64,000 bases of DNA from Diphasiastrum complanatum (Eukaryota > Streptophyta > Lycopodiopsida > Lycopodiales > Lycopodiaceae), in NCBI GenBank assembly GCA_029204225.1, contig CM055100.1, positions 49,835,083 to 49,899,082 of the forward strand, in the 5' to 3' direction. Both the position numbers and the translations under genes were made by a program. A model generated the notes under the pieces. It was not told the origin of the DNA. It saw only the letters and a list, made by a program, of their open reading frames with translations, and searched no databases. Shown here in pieces: positions 21,099 through 31,767 of this stretch. Numbering within the stretch: the stretch's first letter is position 1; every line of letters begins with the position of its first letter.

Positions 21099-21842
21099 CT
21101 GCTTCCTCCTTCACTTTGGGTCTAAAGCGAATGTACTTGAGTTTTTTTATCTCTTCTCCTTTCAAATTCAAGAATTTATGTCTCGTCTTTTAAGTTCAAC
21201 AAAAAATTTAGTCTTCAGAATGTTGATTCCATGTTTTTCTATCTCTCCCGCTCTTCCCAGCCAGATTCAAATGCCTTCTTTTCGGGCTGCTTTCTTGCCT
21301 GAGAGAAGTCCTTAACATTGTTGTGGACTCTGACTCTCACTTCTTGCCGCAGGTTAATGCTTGTATTCTGTGAAAAATGACATATGTCCCGTCTTTTCTC
21401 AATATCTTTGATGGGGAGGCTTATTACAGTCAGTCTGTTCCATTCTGGGTTTTGACATTCTACGAGTAAATCTTTTGCGAGTTTTGCGAGTTTCTTCCAT
21501 GACATGTTCCAACAAAATGGTAACACATGGTGTGCTACTCTTTCTATGCCACTACATGATTTTTTAAGAACAAGAATGATGGTTTGATGCATACTTAAAA
21601 ATGTGACCATCCATCAAATTCTAAATAGGTCCATCACAAAATACTTTTTTACTCTATAAATACAAATTCACTTTTATTTAAAAAAAGGTGTCCTTGAAGT
21701 TGTAAAAGTTAGCATGCTGGCGTGCTAGCCTACAGATTGTTTATTTCAAAAACATGCAGTTTTTTTGAAGAACTTTCTGAAAAAAAATAGATTTCTTTTT
21801 GGAGCTGATTCGGCTAGCATGCTGGTGTGCTAGCCAAGTAAA
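21099..21842. other. tract between copia B and C: polypurine tract, dispersed repeat, palindromic pair
   Basis: 21099-21117 looks like a copia polypurine tract. 21477-21560 repeats the GCGAGTTTT block of 6633-6712. 21709-21730 and 21812-21836 each carry a near-palindrome TAGCATGCTGGCGTGCTA-type word. No gene is recognised. Confidence 0.5.
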
Positions 21843-21857
21843 TTATAAAATTGAAAA

Positions 21858-22787
21858 AGCTATTTTAAGAGTAGATGACCTTGGACCTTCAATGGGAATA
21901 GTCGACTGAGGAACTGGGAAGTTCAATATGTCAGGAGAATTTGACAGGTCAGCTACGTGGGCACTGTCTTTTCCTTTGAGGTCGATAAACTGATCTTCGA
22001 TGAAGATGACATCCCAACTAGTAAATATCTTCGATTCGATGGAATCAAACAACTTATAGGCTTGATCTGAAGTGATGTAGCTGATGAAAATACATTTGAT
22101 ACTCTGGAATTCGAGCTTCTTCCTAAGATCATGAGGAATTTGCGCATAAGCAGTACATCCAAAAACTCGTAAGTTTGATAAAGAAGGTTTGGTACATGTC
22201 CAAACTTCGAATGGTGTTTTGTCTGAGAGACCTTTAGTAGAACATCTATTCTGAATATAGGTTGTTGTTGAAACAGCTTCAACCCAGAAGGACTTCGGAA
22301 GTGTTGCATGTGATAACATACACTTTGCCGATTCAACTAAGGTTCTATTCTTTCTCTCAGCAAGACCATTTGACTGAGGCGAATAGGAGGTAATATATTG
22401 TTGTTCAATGTCGTTGTTAAGGTAGTACTCCTTGAATTCAGTGGAGATGTATTCTCCCCCGTTATTTGACCTTAGTGAGTTGATTCGTTTACCAGCTTGA
22501 TTTTCTGCATGCTCTTTAAATTGTCTGAACTTGATAAAAGCTTCTGATTTCTGTTTAATGAAGTAAACAACTGTTCTTCTGGAGAATTTGTCTATAAAGG
22601 TAATGAAGTACCTTGCATCTAACAATGAAGGAGTTTGCATAGGTCCATATATATCTGTATGAACAACATCTAATAGACCTTTTGTTGCATGCCTATGACT
22701 CGATCTAAAAGGAATCTTAGTCTGCTTTCGAAGGATAGTTATGGTGGACAGGGAGATCGACTTTACCAGAAGGATAGTTGAGATCAA
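21858..22787 (-). pseudogene. Ty1/copia family C integrase
   Basis: Minus strand, about 310 codons: GLLDVVHTDIYGPM (first catalytic Asp), FITFIDKFSRRTVVYF, SLRSNNGGEYIS, where the second catalytic Asp is Asn, and SPQSNGLAERKNRTL with intact Glu. Then LPKSFWVEAV and LRVFGCTAYAQIPHDLRKKLE. The HHCC zinc region is missing because the gag is joined nearby at about 22800. The frame ends at 21858, at the palindromic repeat tract. Same family as the plus-strand fragment at 8300-9575. Confidence 0.92.
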
Positions 22788-22838
22788 GTACTAGAGATTG
22801 TCTGGACATGTTCGAAACAGATGCATAATTTAAGTGTC

Positions 22839-23308
22839 CTAAGCGCTTGAAAGCAATTTCATGATTGCGTCTTGATTATCTATGACTGATCCGACAACGG
22901 CCATCTGTTGTAAGAGATTCTTAAACTGGTTAATATAATTCTGAAGAGAATCATTATTCGACATCTCGAGTGTGAAGAATTTCCTTCGAAGATGTAACTT
23001 GGTAGTTACGTCTCTCACATCATATAGTGAGCTCAGGATGTCCCAAACTTCTTTAGAAGTCTTAGCTTCAACTATGTGGCCAATTTGAGTATCTGATATA
23101 TTGAGGATAATAAGCGCGAAAGGTTTACCATTCTTCGATTTCCACTTTGAGTCTTCTGTGTTGTCTTCAGATTTCACTTTGATACCTATAACAAAATCTC
23201 ACAACTCGTTGGCGATTAGCGAGGTCTTCATCGTAAATTTTCATAAATGATAATTGGATCCATTCAGCTTGTCTGTGATAAGACTGGCTTTACTTTGAGA
23301 ATCCATCT
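22839..23308 (-). pseudogene. Ty1/copia family C gag
   Basis: Minus-strand gag beginning MDSQSKASLI at about 23308, with stops at two tryptophan-like positions, then KNGKPFALIILNISDTQIGHI, TSKEVWDILSSLYDV and the RRKFFTLEMSNNDSLQNYINQFK helix region. It ends near 22839 (QDAIMKLLSS) and jumps to the integrase, so nucleocapsid and protease are gone. Confidence 0.88.
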
Positions 23309-23373
23309 GGAACTTTAGTCTGATGACATTAAGAGAGATATTGTGCTACGCTACAATTGGAAATCGATTCTCT

Positions 23374-23385
23374 GATACCAAAACA
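23374..23385 (-). other. primer binding site of copia family C
   Basis: Minus strand TTTTGGTATCAGAGAATCG directly after the LTR; the core TGGTATCAGAG matches the tRNA-Met type. Confidence 0.8.
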
Positions 23386-24629
23386 AATTTATTTGAACTA
23401 AAGAATAATTTGATATTGCGAAAGAGAGGTGTGTAAAAGATAGGTCTAAAAGAATTGAATAAAAAAAATTTGAACGACAAGAAAGAAAACTTATTGTGCG
23501 CAGCGGAATAAACTATACTCGTCTTTCTTCATGCATGACTACGCCTATCAATTTCGAACAAAACAATAGTGATAAAAATCACGTTTGATTTTATAGTAAC
23601 TAACTTTGAAATCATTAGTACTACAGTGATTACGTAGCCAAACATTTAAAGCATTGAATTATCAGACAAATAATTTGTCGCGAAGAATCATAGAAACGCA
23701 TACATTCTGAGACAAACCCGAACGCAATAAAAGATAGTATTGATTCAGTATGAAACGAAACAGAAGTAAATGAGTAGAAGCCGCGTACTCTAAGCTATTT
23801 TTGAGCGACTAAATAAAAGACTGAATTAAGCACAACTACTGATAAGCAGTAAGCGCAATAGCAATCTCTAATCAACTCTAAAGGACTGAGCTAGAATGCT
23901 CAAGAGTATTCAAGCTCGCAGGTTTGAGAGAGAGAGAGAGAGAGCTAACTATTCAATACTTGATCTCTGAATTAAGATGTTGAAATATGAACGACTATTT
24001 ATGCTAAGCAATTAGGTCGTCAAATGCGGCTGCCAGTTGGCTGGAGTCTGTTGGCATTCATCCAGTTCTTCTCAGAAGTTGCTTGCTGATAAGCGATAAC
24101 ATTTGGCTGTAAATAGTTTGTCTGCATAAATGAACGTGACTGTCACTCTGCAGAAATGAACGTAACTATCATCAGGGAGAAAGCGAAAAATGCGACTTTT
24201 GTGAGAAATGCGACAGTGTCGCAAAATCTCATTTTCTGAATATTGGGGTAGCCCCACACTTTTCCAAAGTCATTTCCTTAACATTTGAGGCACTTTGACA
24301 AATGTGAAAAATGCGACAGTACATTTTTACTTGGAAATCCTGACAGGCGAAAAATGTGAAAAACGCGACACTACATTTTTACTCAAAATTTTGACAGTGT
24401 CGCTTTAAGAGAAAATTGACTGTGGCAAAAAGATGACAATGTCGGGTTTTGTAGTGAGAGAAAATTCCCGACACTGTTGTCAAACTCCGTGTATTTCTGC
24501 AGACTGTGTAAAAACACTTGTAATTTTGCAAACTATGTAAAACACGAGAGAATCCGTAGAACTGGATAAATAGTTGGATGACTATTAAAAACCGATTAGT
24601 CGATTAGTACGAAGGAGAATAATCTAACA
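23386..24629 (-). repeat. LTR of copia family C, long
   Basis: About 1.24 kb, from the primer site to a TGTTAG start at 24629 on the minus strand. The part at 23390-23900 is shared with the plus LTR fragment at 9069-9575. The far part (24170-24480) has repeated words GAAAAATGCGACA and ACATTTTTACT. A short (GA)n lies at 23926-23943. Confidence 0.75.
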
Positions 24630-24768
24630 AAATTCAATTAGAAGAGACCGAGGAGATGTTTGAATTCATCTATTGAGTTAACCTTATGAAATGATAATGA
24701 GGTCTATGTTAAGTATCAAGATCGATAATGATGTTTGTTGTATCCAAGGGTAAGTTACATCAAGTTGG

Positions 24769-24897
24769 CAAGAGTATAATGCATCTCATGTCACTAATTT
24801 AAAAATGTTCAAATGTCAACTACCTCATGAGGCCAGCCAAGAGGAATGGCCTAAACTTGTTGATGGAAAAGAAGTGCCCAAGCCCAAACAATCATGA
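24769..24897 (+). pseudogene. possible Ty3/gypsy pol C-terminus
   Basis: The frame NASHVTNLKMFKCQLP...PKLVDGKEVPKPKQ ends at a stop at 24895. It resembles the FHVS.LK...P...E..EE..EPE segment that closes gypsy integrases. Only about 40 residues, by eye; weak. Confidence 0.25.
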
Positions 24898-25889
24898 TGC
24901 ATACAGAACAAAACATTAGATACTAACAAGGTCATGTGCAATATATGTAATCTATGGATCCATAATGAGGAGCTAAAGAATTTTTGAAGGATCATTCCTC
25001 CTCATCACAACATCGCAAGCCTTCCAGTTGAGTGTACTTCAAAAAGGGGAGGGAATGCTACAAAGGCTATTGTGACTATGATATGAGCAAAAACTTTGCA
25101 TAAATCTATGCATGTTAATAATGTTTGGTAATATTGATACTAGGAATTTAAATGCAATATTCATGTTAATGGTAGCACTATCCTTTAGTAGTTGTCTAGA
25201 TGATTTATTTTGGCCATAGGGAGATAATCAATGACCATGTGCAAATCTGGATTTCGGAGAATAAAGACTGTAGGGATACAAGAATAGAATGGATCCAATT
25301 TGGAAAATGAGGAGGAAGTGATCAAGAAGGTTGGTGCCATATATAATGAAGGCAAATGACTCGAGGAGAATCTCCAACATTGTGTTCGCCAAAATTTTGA
25401 CATAGACCATGTGGCCATGATTGTTCATAACCCACCAAGATGGCTTCAAGGCTTCAATGTTGTGAAAATTTTAGATCCAAAGATGATCCAAAATGTTAGA
25501 TCTAGGCCAAGATTGATTGCACTAATAACAAATTCCTTCCATGTTAGACAATTCATTAACTAGCTTGCTAGTGTGATCAAAATCAATTACCAAAAGATAT
25601 AGAATCGAAAGATATTCATAATGTGTTCAGATTTGAACCTAAGCCTCTATCAATAGGCTCTACAATAGCAAGCTATCATTTAATTCATCAGTGATATGCA
25701 CATCAATCAAGCGCCTAACATAATCTCTATAGTTGCTAAATCTAAAACATGAAAATCGACTAGTTCTCTATAATCTTGTACCACTACCGAGAGCTTCAGT
25801 ACTTTGACTTCTCAAGTTTCCAACTTGGCTCTTGAAGCTAGATATATTGTATATCTATAGTTGTTGGCTTTAGTTTTCAGATTGAGTTT
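24898..25889. other. decayed stretch beside gypsy remnant
   Basis: Mostly AT-rich with many stops. A minus-strand piece at 25740-25880 (DYRELVDFHVLDL..IEIMLG) may be the second half of a gypsy protease, continuing the fragment above it. Confidence 0.35.
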
Positions 25890-26530
25890 CTACACAAGAA
25901 TTATAAAATTATGAGTTGATCTATTGTCAACTAAAATACCAAGTTCTTGATCTATTCTTGTGCCCCACAAACCAAATAAATCATTAGGCAAAATAGAAGT
26001 AGCACTAAAAGAACAATCAGACTCACAGTTTATGAGTTCAATTTCTAGTTTCTTATCATTGTTACTTGGCATCTCAGTAACTTGAGCTGGGGACTTCTCC
26101 CGCTTCAGACAAAACTTCATCCAGTGTCCAAGCTTATGGCAAATAAAACGAATTTTGCCTTCTTAATCTTTTTTTAGGACATGTGCTTTGTTCACTGGGT
26201 CTTTAATGTCACCTGATCAAGGTCATAAATTATTTTTTTTTGTGTACGTGTCAATGGATTTGCCTAAAATTGCTTTTTGGATGCCACCAGTATGGAATTA
26301 TATTCTTTCACAATTCGTACAACATCTTCAAAAGATTGAAGCACACTTCTTCTACATTCGTTCTGATAGTTCGTTGACAAACCTAGAATGAATTGCTAGA
26401 GTGCTAACTTAGAATAGAAGAATGGATCCATAAATCCATGAATTTTTGGAGATAAGAGTCCAAATTTTTCATCCCCATCTTACAATTTATGAAACTTCTT
26501 ATATGAGTCACAATCATTTGTAACTACAAA
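25890..26530 (-). pseudogene. Ty3/gypsy gag-protease fragment
   Basis: Minus strand. FILGLSTNYQNECRRSVLQSF (about 26400) has the layout of the gypsy gag core. CHKLGHWMKFC (about 26130) is a zinc knuckle that has lost its first cysteine. LGILVDNRSTHNFI at 25900-25940 is the retropepsin active site region (normally VLIDSGSTHNFI), with D-S-G changed to D-N-R. Frames are broken several times. The protease would process gag-pol; this copy has no active site. Confidence 0.65.
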
Positions 26531-26559
26531 TGATTCGTAAACATCTCCATGAACATGTC

Positions 26560-26841
26560 ACATGTGACTAGTTTTGGTTGCAAGGGTCATGCCACTATGA
26601 TGATGGTTTTTCACCAAAAAGAAAAAATAGGACCGCACTTTCTCTTCATACGGATTATGGAGAGACATTTTTATGTCACCAGGCCTTTGTGGAGGATCTC
26701 GGTATTATTGTCAGGAATGACGAGAGGTCAGTTGGGGAGGTCCTTAGATGGCTTGACCTTTTTTGTTCAGCCTCGAAAAAAAAGGTAAACCATTCACAAA
26801 TAGCTTTTCGAGTTAGCTCAGGAGAGATTCTGCTTCTATGA
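26560..26841 (+). pseudogene. LINE reverse transcriptase fragment
   Basis: The plus frame at 26578-26841 reads FVEDLGIIVRNDERSVGEVLRWLDLFCSAS and KKKVNHSQIAF. This follows the plant LINE pattern in which the catalytic FADD is followed by an acidic helix and then LF...SG.KVN..KS. The catalytic pair is VED instead of ADD. Small isolated piece between gypsy and copia remnants. Confidence 0.55.
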
Positions 26842-26999
26842 GTACTTCTGATTTGAATCAAATTGATTTGTCTTCTTCTTTTTATGTTGCTTCTTTGAGC
26901 TTCTCTTGGTGTGTAGAACTTGTGAGTCTTCAATGGAAGATGAGAATGCACCATTCCTTCAAATCTCCTCTTGTAGTAGCATAGTTATGACTCTTGACA

Positions 27000-27500
27000 A
27001 AGTTATTTATGTGTGAGTTGCAATCATCATCACCCAATTTTCATTGGAGGATGGCAAGCTAGACATAAGGTCATAAAAGTGTCTAAATGTTCAATCGTTG
27101 AACCTATTGCTCTAACAAAGTCTTGAATTGATTTATGTGATTCTGAATAGAATCACTTTCTGACATTTTGAGCAAAAATAATTTCTTTCTCAGATGCAGT
27201 TTTGAAATGACATCCCTCACTTCATAGAGTGTGCTCATAATGTTGCAAGCCTCTTTGGAAGTTTGGTCTTGTTTGATATGGCCAATATGTGTGTCAGAAA
27301 TATTGAGAGTGATTAAGTCAAAAGCCTTACCATCCCTAAGCTTTCATTTGGAGGTGGCTTGCTCATTGATAGTGGGAATCAACTCAACACCTGAGACTAT
27401 TTTCCGAAGTTCTTTGGCCATTAGCACTACTTTCATTTTGAATTTTCGTAGATGGTAGTTCGTTCCATCAAGCCACTAGACCAAATTATGATTGTGCATC
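27000..27500 (-). pseudogene. Ty1/copia family F gag, decayed
   Basis: The minus strand shows SEKEIIFAQNV and SESHKSIQDF near 27150, and upstream the LNHSQYF.HTYWPYQ and GLQHYEHTL blocks, all with stops. They follow the order of copia gag (ISD..IGHI, then the SLY...RLRKKFF helix). A tRNA-Met type primer site variant (TGATATCAGAGCC) lies at 27637-27649. Confidence 0.6.
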
Positions 27501-27649
27501 CATTGAGAAATTCAAGATGGATGTATGTATATAATAGATTGTGTAACTTCAAAACAATTTAGTAAATGTCTACTTTGTATCAGAATGTGGAAGTCTGATA
27601 TTGTATGCTGTAGTAGGATGACCACTTAGACATTAGGCTCTGATATCAT

Positions 27650-28330
27650 CATGCTGATAGAAGGATTCCTTGGTGCATGAATGTACGTCTATCAGATTGG
27701 AGCTATTGTCAATAATTCAATGATAACTCTACTTGATTCAGGCCTCGAAGTCGCACGCACGCACGCACATACGTACGTGAATAGATCGGACAAGTCGGAG
27801 CTAGAACATTACAATCAACATTAGCTGTCGGTCACAAGAACAATTCAACCTATGAATTATGTTATCTACATGTAATAAATCAGATCAAAATAGAAAATAG
27901 AAAACAATCGACACAATACGGACATGACTATGTTTACTAAAAATGATTTGATTAAGTTAAAGATGTGTACAGTCTAAGTGCATTCAGATGCGTGATCAAT
28001 CTGAAACTCTCAAAATAGAGAGGAAGATTGAATAGTTGCGCTCTGATTGAATGTCTGGTTGATTCATCATTTGATTTATAGAGATTTTCTATTTGATTAA
28101 CCTTTACACTGACATGCTATTGAATATTTATACATGGTAGCAATACAATTACAAGAATGCTTAATGGATAGATTTACAATTTTTATTAGGCACTACGTGA
28201 CGGTTAGCAGTTGCTATTGGGCAAAATCTGTTCTGTTGGAGATTCTACAGAAATCACAGGGTGTGAAAATAGATGATCGAATTGACACAGTCAACAGTCT
28301 CTCAAAAGTGTATATACAAATGATCTCCAA
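27650..28330 (-). repeat. LTR of copia family F (minus)
   Basis: Follows the primer site and matches the reverse complement of 37690-38090 in long blocks, for example GCTACCATGTATAAATATTC and GTGTCGATTGTTTT. Contains a short (GCAC)n/(TACG)n patch at 27752-27780. The outer boundary is approximate. Confidence 0.75.
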
Positions 28331-29595
28331 ATCCGTATGTGATGAGCTTGGATCTGAGTTTAGGTCTAGGAGCACTTAGGGTAGACCCTAACTCTAGCAT
28401 TTAATGCCTTAGATCAAGCAATTAAGGCTTAAGGTGCCTCATCTAGGAAGTGGCGAACCTCTTGAAAAATACCTACAATTTAGGACCATGATATGGCCTT
28501 TACATGAGCACAAACTTTGGCAATCAATGGTGACAGGATTTATTATAAAGTAATCCTAATTATATACACGTGTGGATGACACTTGGCTATCCATCAAGAT
28601 GCCACATGACAATAATCTAGATGCTAGACTTTAAAATTTTCACAGCGTGCTCATGTCGTAGAGATACTTTCCCTCCTTGATATAATCCGATGGACTCTTT
28701 GTCCTATGATAAATTTGATACCACCGTACATAAGTTCCTTATGGATTCTAGTGTTGTGGATAAATACACACTACAATTCCTATTTCAATATGTCTTTTGA
28801 CATAGAAAGGTTCGTTATAGAACATAGATCATATTTTTAGTTTGTGTAAAGGTTTTCATGAATGTCTGAGTGAGGCCATGATGTTAATAGATGGACAAAG
28901 ATTCAGTCACTTAGTTGATTTAGTGCATGAGAAACACAATCAAAGTAGAGTCATAGTCGTTGATTCACAAAATTAGCGAGTGATTTTAAACATGTAACCC
29001 ATTGTGACAAGCAAATGGATCATGTCGCTTTGTGTAGGAGGGCATGAGTTTTGTGTTTTATCTTTCTGTTCTAGATTAGGCTAACCTTCGAGTTCAGACC
29101 TTGAGACTTGCTCGCCATCTAGTGAATCTGTGATATCCAACTCACACATTGTAGATGAAGTCTTAGGAGATGATGAGGAGGCAAGGTTGGATGCAATGTA
29201 TGATCTAGCCGAATATTTTGCTTTGTCAATTTCCTCCCTATTTAATATAGGGTTAAATGACAAAAGCAAGATTGTTGGGAATCAATTGAATAGGATCGAT
29301 AGATATGAAAATTATGATTCCTTAGTGATGAATCTATGATAAATGCAATTACATCAAATATGTAGTCAACCACAATGATTGTAGGCAGCGGAAGTAACAA
29401 CAAAAGAAAACTATGGACAATGATAATAACAAAAGATGATTACTTTCTTGAAACCTAGATTGTCATTAGAACAAAATTGAGTACATTTAGACAAGATTGT
29501 AGAGGCACAATTTGAGTGCAAAGCATTATCTTACAACCTTAAGACAATAGTCTAAAATGATCTCTGAATTACAATCACGATGACTTTTTTTTTTT
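28331..29595. other. unassigned stretch
   Basis: No recognised motif on either strand. Sixty-codon frames at 29081-29339 overlap on opposite strands and show no family features. Confidence 0.4.
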
Positions 29596-30930
29596 CAAAA
29601 AATCGCAAGAATATTTCATTGATCAATCTTATCGTTCATGTAGAGTATACATCACTTGCTCTAAGGAGGTAGCGCCGACATATTCTGATTCTATGGAGGA
29701 CAAATAAATGCATTTCTACTTTCGACTGTTCCATGAAATGGGTCCACCAGCTAGAAAGCAAAGATAGCCAGAAGTGGATTTTCTTGTGTCCACATTACCA
29801 GCCCAATCAGAGTCAGAATAAGTAAGTAATGTCAAAGCATCCTCTGTATTTCCATTATAACACAAACCATAGTGCTTAGTGGCTTGAATATATCTTAGTA
29901 CTTTGAGTAGAGCCTTCCAGTGAGGTAGGCCAAGATTTGACATAAACTATAACAATGTGCTGACTGTAAATGCTAGATCAGGTCTGGTGCAGACCATGGC
30001 ATACATGATCGATCCGACTATTGACTGATAGGGGTATTTTGCACATCAGTTTTTTCTCTACATCAATTTTCACACATATATCCTTTTACAGTTTGAATCT
30101 TGGATCCATAGGCCTTTCGATTGACTTGCAGTGTTCCATGCCATACATGTAGAGTACACTGGTTAGATACCTCTTGACTAAGTATGATATTTCTTTTCAG
30201 TCTGTCTCTGGTTATCTCCCAGAATTAGTCATTTCGAATTCCTTCAACAAAAGAGTCTTCGTCTCATGAAGCAATTGATTCGAATTGTTGATGATCAATG
30301 AGTCATCAACATATAGAGCTATTATGACATATCTTGAGCCTCTGAGTTTGAGATAAACATTAGAGTCAACAAAGTTTGGATAGGAAGTCATGTTGCAACA
30401 AGAATTGATTGATTCTATCAAACCAGGCCCTTGGAGCTTGCTTTAGCCTGTAGAGAGCTTTCTGCGGCTTACATACTTTGTGTTCTTGGCCTTGAAGGAC
30501 GTAACCTTCAGGTTGATAGATATAGATATTTTCTTGTATATATCCATTCATAAAGAAAGTCTGAACATCCATTTGGTGTACTTCCAGATCTTTGACAACT
30601 GCAAAGGCAAATAAGGATCAAATTGACTGAAGTCTTATGATTGGACTGTATGTCTTGGTGTAGTTAATCCCATAGGTTTGTTTGTAACCTTTGATGACTA
30701 GATGAGCTTTCCATCTGGCTGTTGAACCATCTGGATTGAGCTCCATCTTGAAGATTCACTTAGTGTTGATGATCTTTCCATGTGCAAGAGCTTTGACAAG
30801 ATGCCAGGTCTTGTTCTTCATCAATGAATTGTACTCAACATGCATGGCAGAATGCCAATTGTCTGCATTTGAACTCGTCAATGCTTTTGTTACTGAATTG
30901 GGTTCATCATTGCTGATGAATGCTTGAGGG
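29596..30930 (-). pseudogene. Ty1/copia family E reverse transcriptase and RNase H
   Basis: Minus strand. Starts near 30930 with NADNWHSAMHVEYNSL, then VHQMDVQTFFMNGYIQ, QPEGYVLQGQEHKVC, ALYRLKQAPRAWFDRI and IIALYVDDSLII (30330-30290, YVDD intact). A frame change precedes LPHWKALLKVLRYIQ and LTYSDSDWAGNVDTRKSTSGY, where RNase H starts. Several stops. It ends in a T-run at about 29595 before any 3' LTR. Confidence 0.9.
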
Positions 30931-31036
30931 ACGAAATGATCAGGTTCTTGTCAATGTCATGCAGATCTTCAAACAATAGTCGGTTGTTGAGATGATGATT
31001 CTCCTTGTTGTGTGACAGGGATATCTTCGATGTCCA

Positions 31037-31279
31037 TCAGAACAGTCGTAGGACGAGGCCTATCGATGGTGATGGGAGTCGTTGGAACGAACTCTTGCAT
31101 TGGCTACTTCTACTTGAAGTCGAAGAATTTATCTTCGAGGAAGACAACATCACAACTAACTGAGATTCAGCTCGATTCGACATCAAAAATTCTATATGCC
31201 TTGTGTGACGTCGAGTATCCAATGAAGATACTTTTGCAACTAACAGGATCAAGCTTCTTTCTCAGATTAGAGGGAATGT
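31037..31279 (-). pseudogene. copia family E integrase C-terminus
   Basis: LHIPSNLRKKLDPV and CKSIFIGYSTSHKAYRIFD match the end of copia integrase that precedes the reverse transcriptase. At 31279 the sequence switches to foreign non-coding DNA (TGTAAAGACCC), which separates it from the integrase zinc region at 35180-35407. Confidence 0.85.
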
Positions 31280-31767
31280 GTAAAGACCCAAAAGGATTAC
31301 CCCTAAGATGAGGATAGGAGAACACAATAAGAGAGACTACGGAGCCAAACTGCCCAACCAATTCTAGATCAAAGCTGGATCTAGCCCCCAAGCCATGCCA
31401 TGTGAAGCAAGAAGAGAAGAGAGAAAACTGGTATTCTAAAACCCAATATGTTGATGGGATAATCCCTACCTCATTATATAGAGAATAGAGTCCTGTGCAT
31501 GAAACCATGCAACCCCCATGCAGGTCAACTATAAATAGATCACATCTCTTCATGCAGTCCTCCTGCCTATATCTGCCACACAGACATGCAATGCTCCATA
31601 TGTCTCAATTAGAGTGTCTGGGTCCTCTCAAGGTTATTACTCACAAACTGGCCTTGACATGGAATTAAATCACGGCGTGACCAACAATCTCGAATACTGG
31701 AGGACCGGTCTACCATATTAGGACTATTCCAAGTCCTTAACCGAATATGGCCATAACATTCTTCCCT
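31277..31767 (-). repeat. LTR-like sequence of a nested element
   Basis: Minus strand TGTTATGGCCATATTCGG...GGTCTTTACA. It starts TG, ends CA, and is preceded by a clean polypurine tract AAGGAGGGAAGAA at 31768-31780. That is the layout of a 3' LTR inserted within copia E. No second copy of this LTR is visible at the other end near 35160. Confidence 0.55.
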
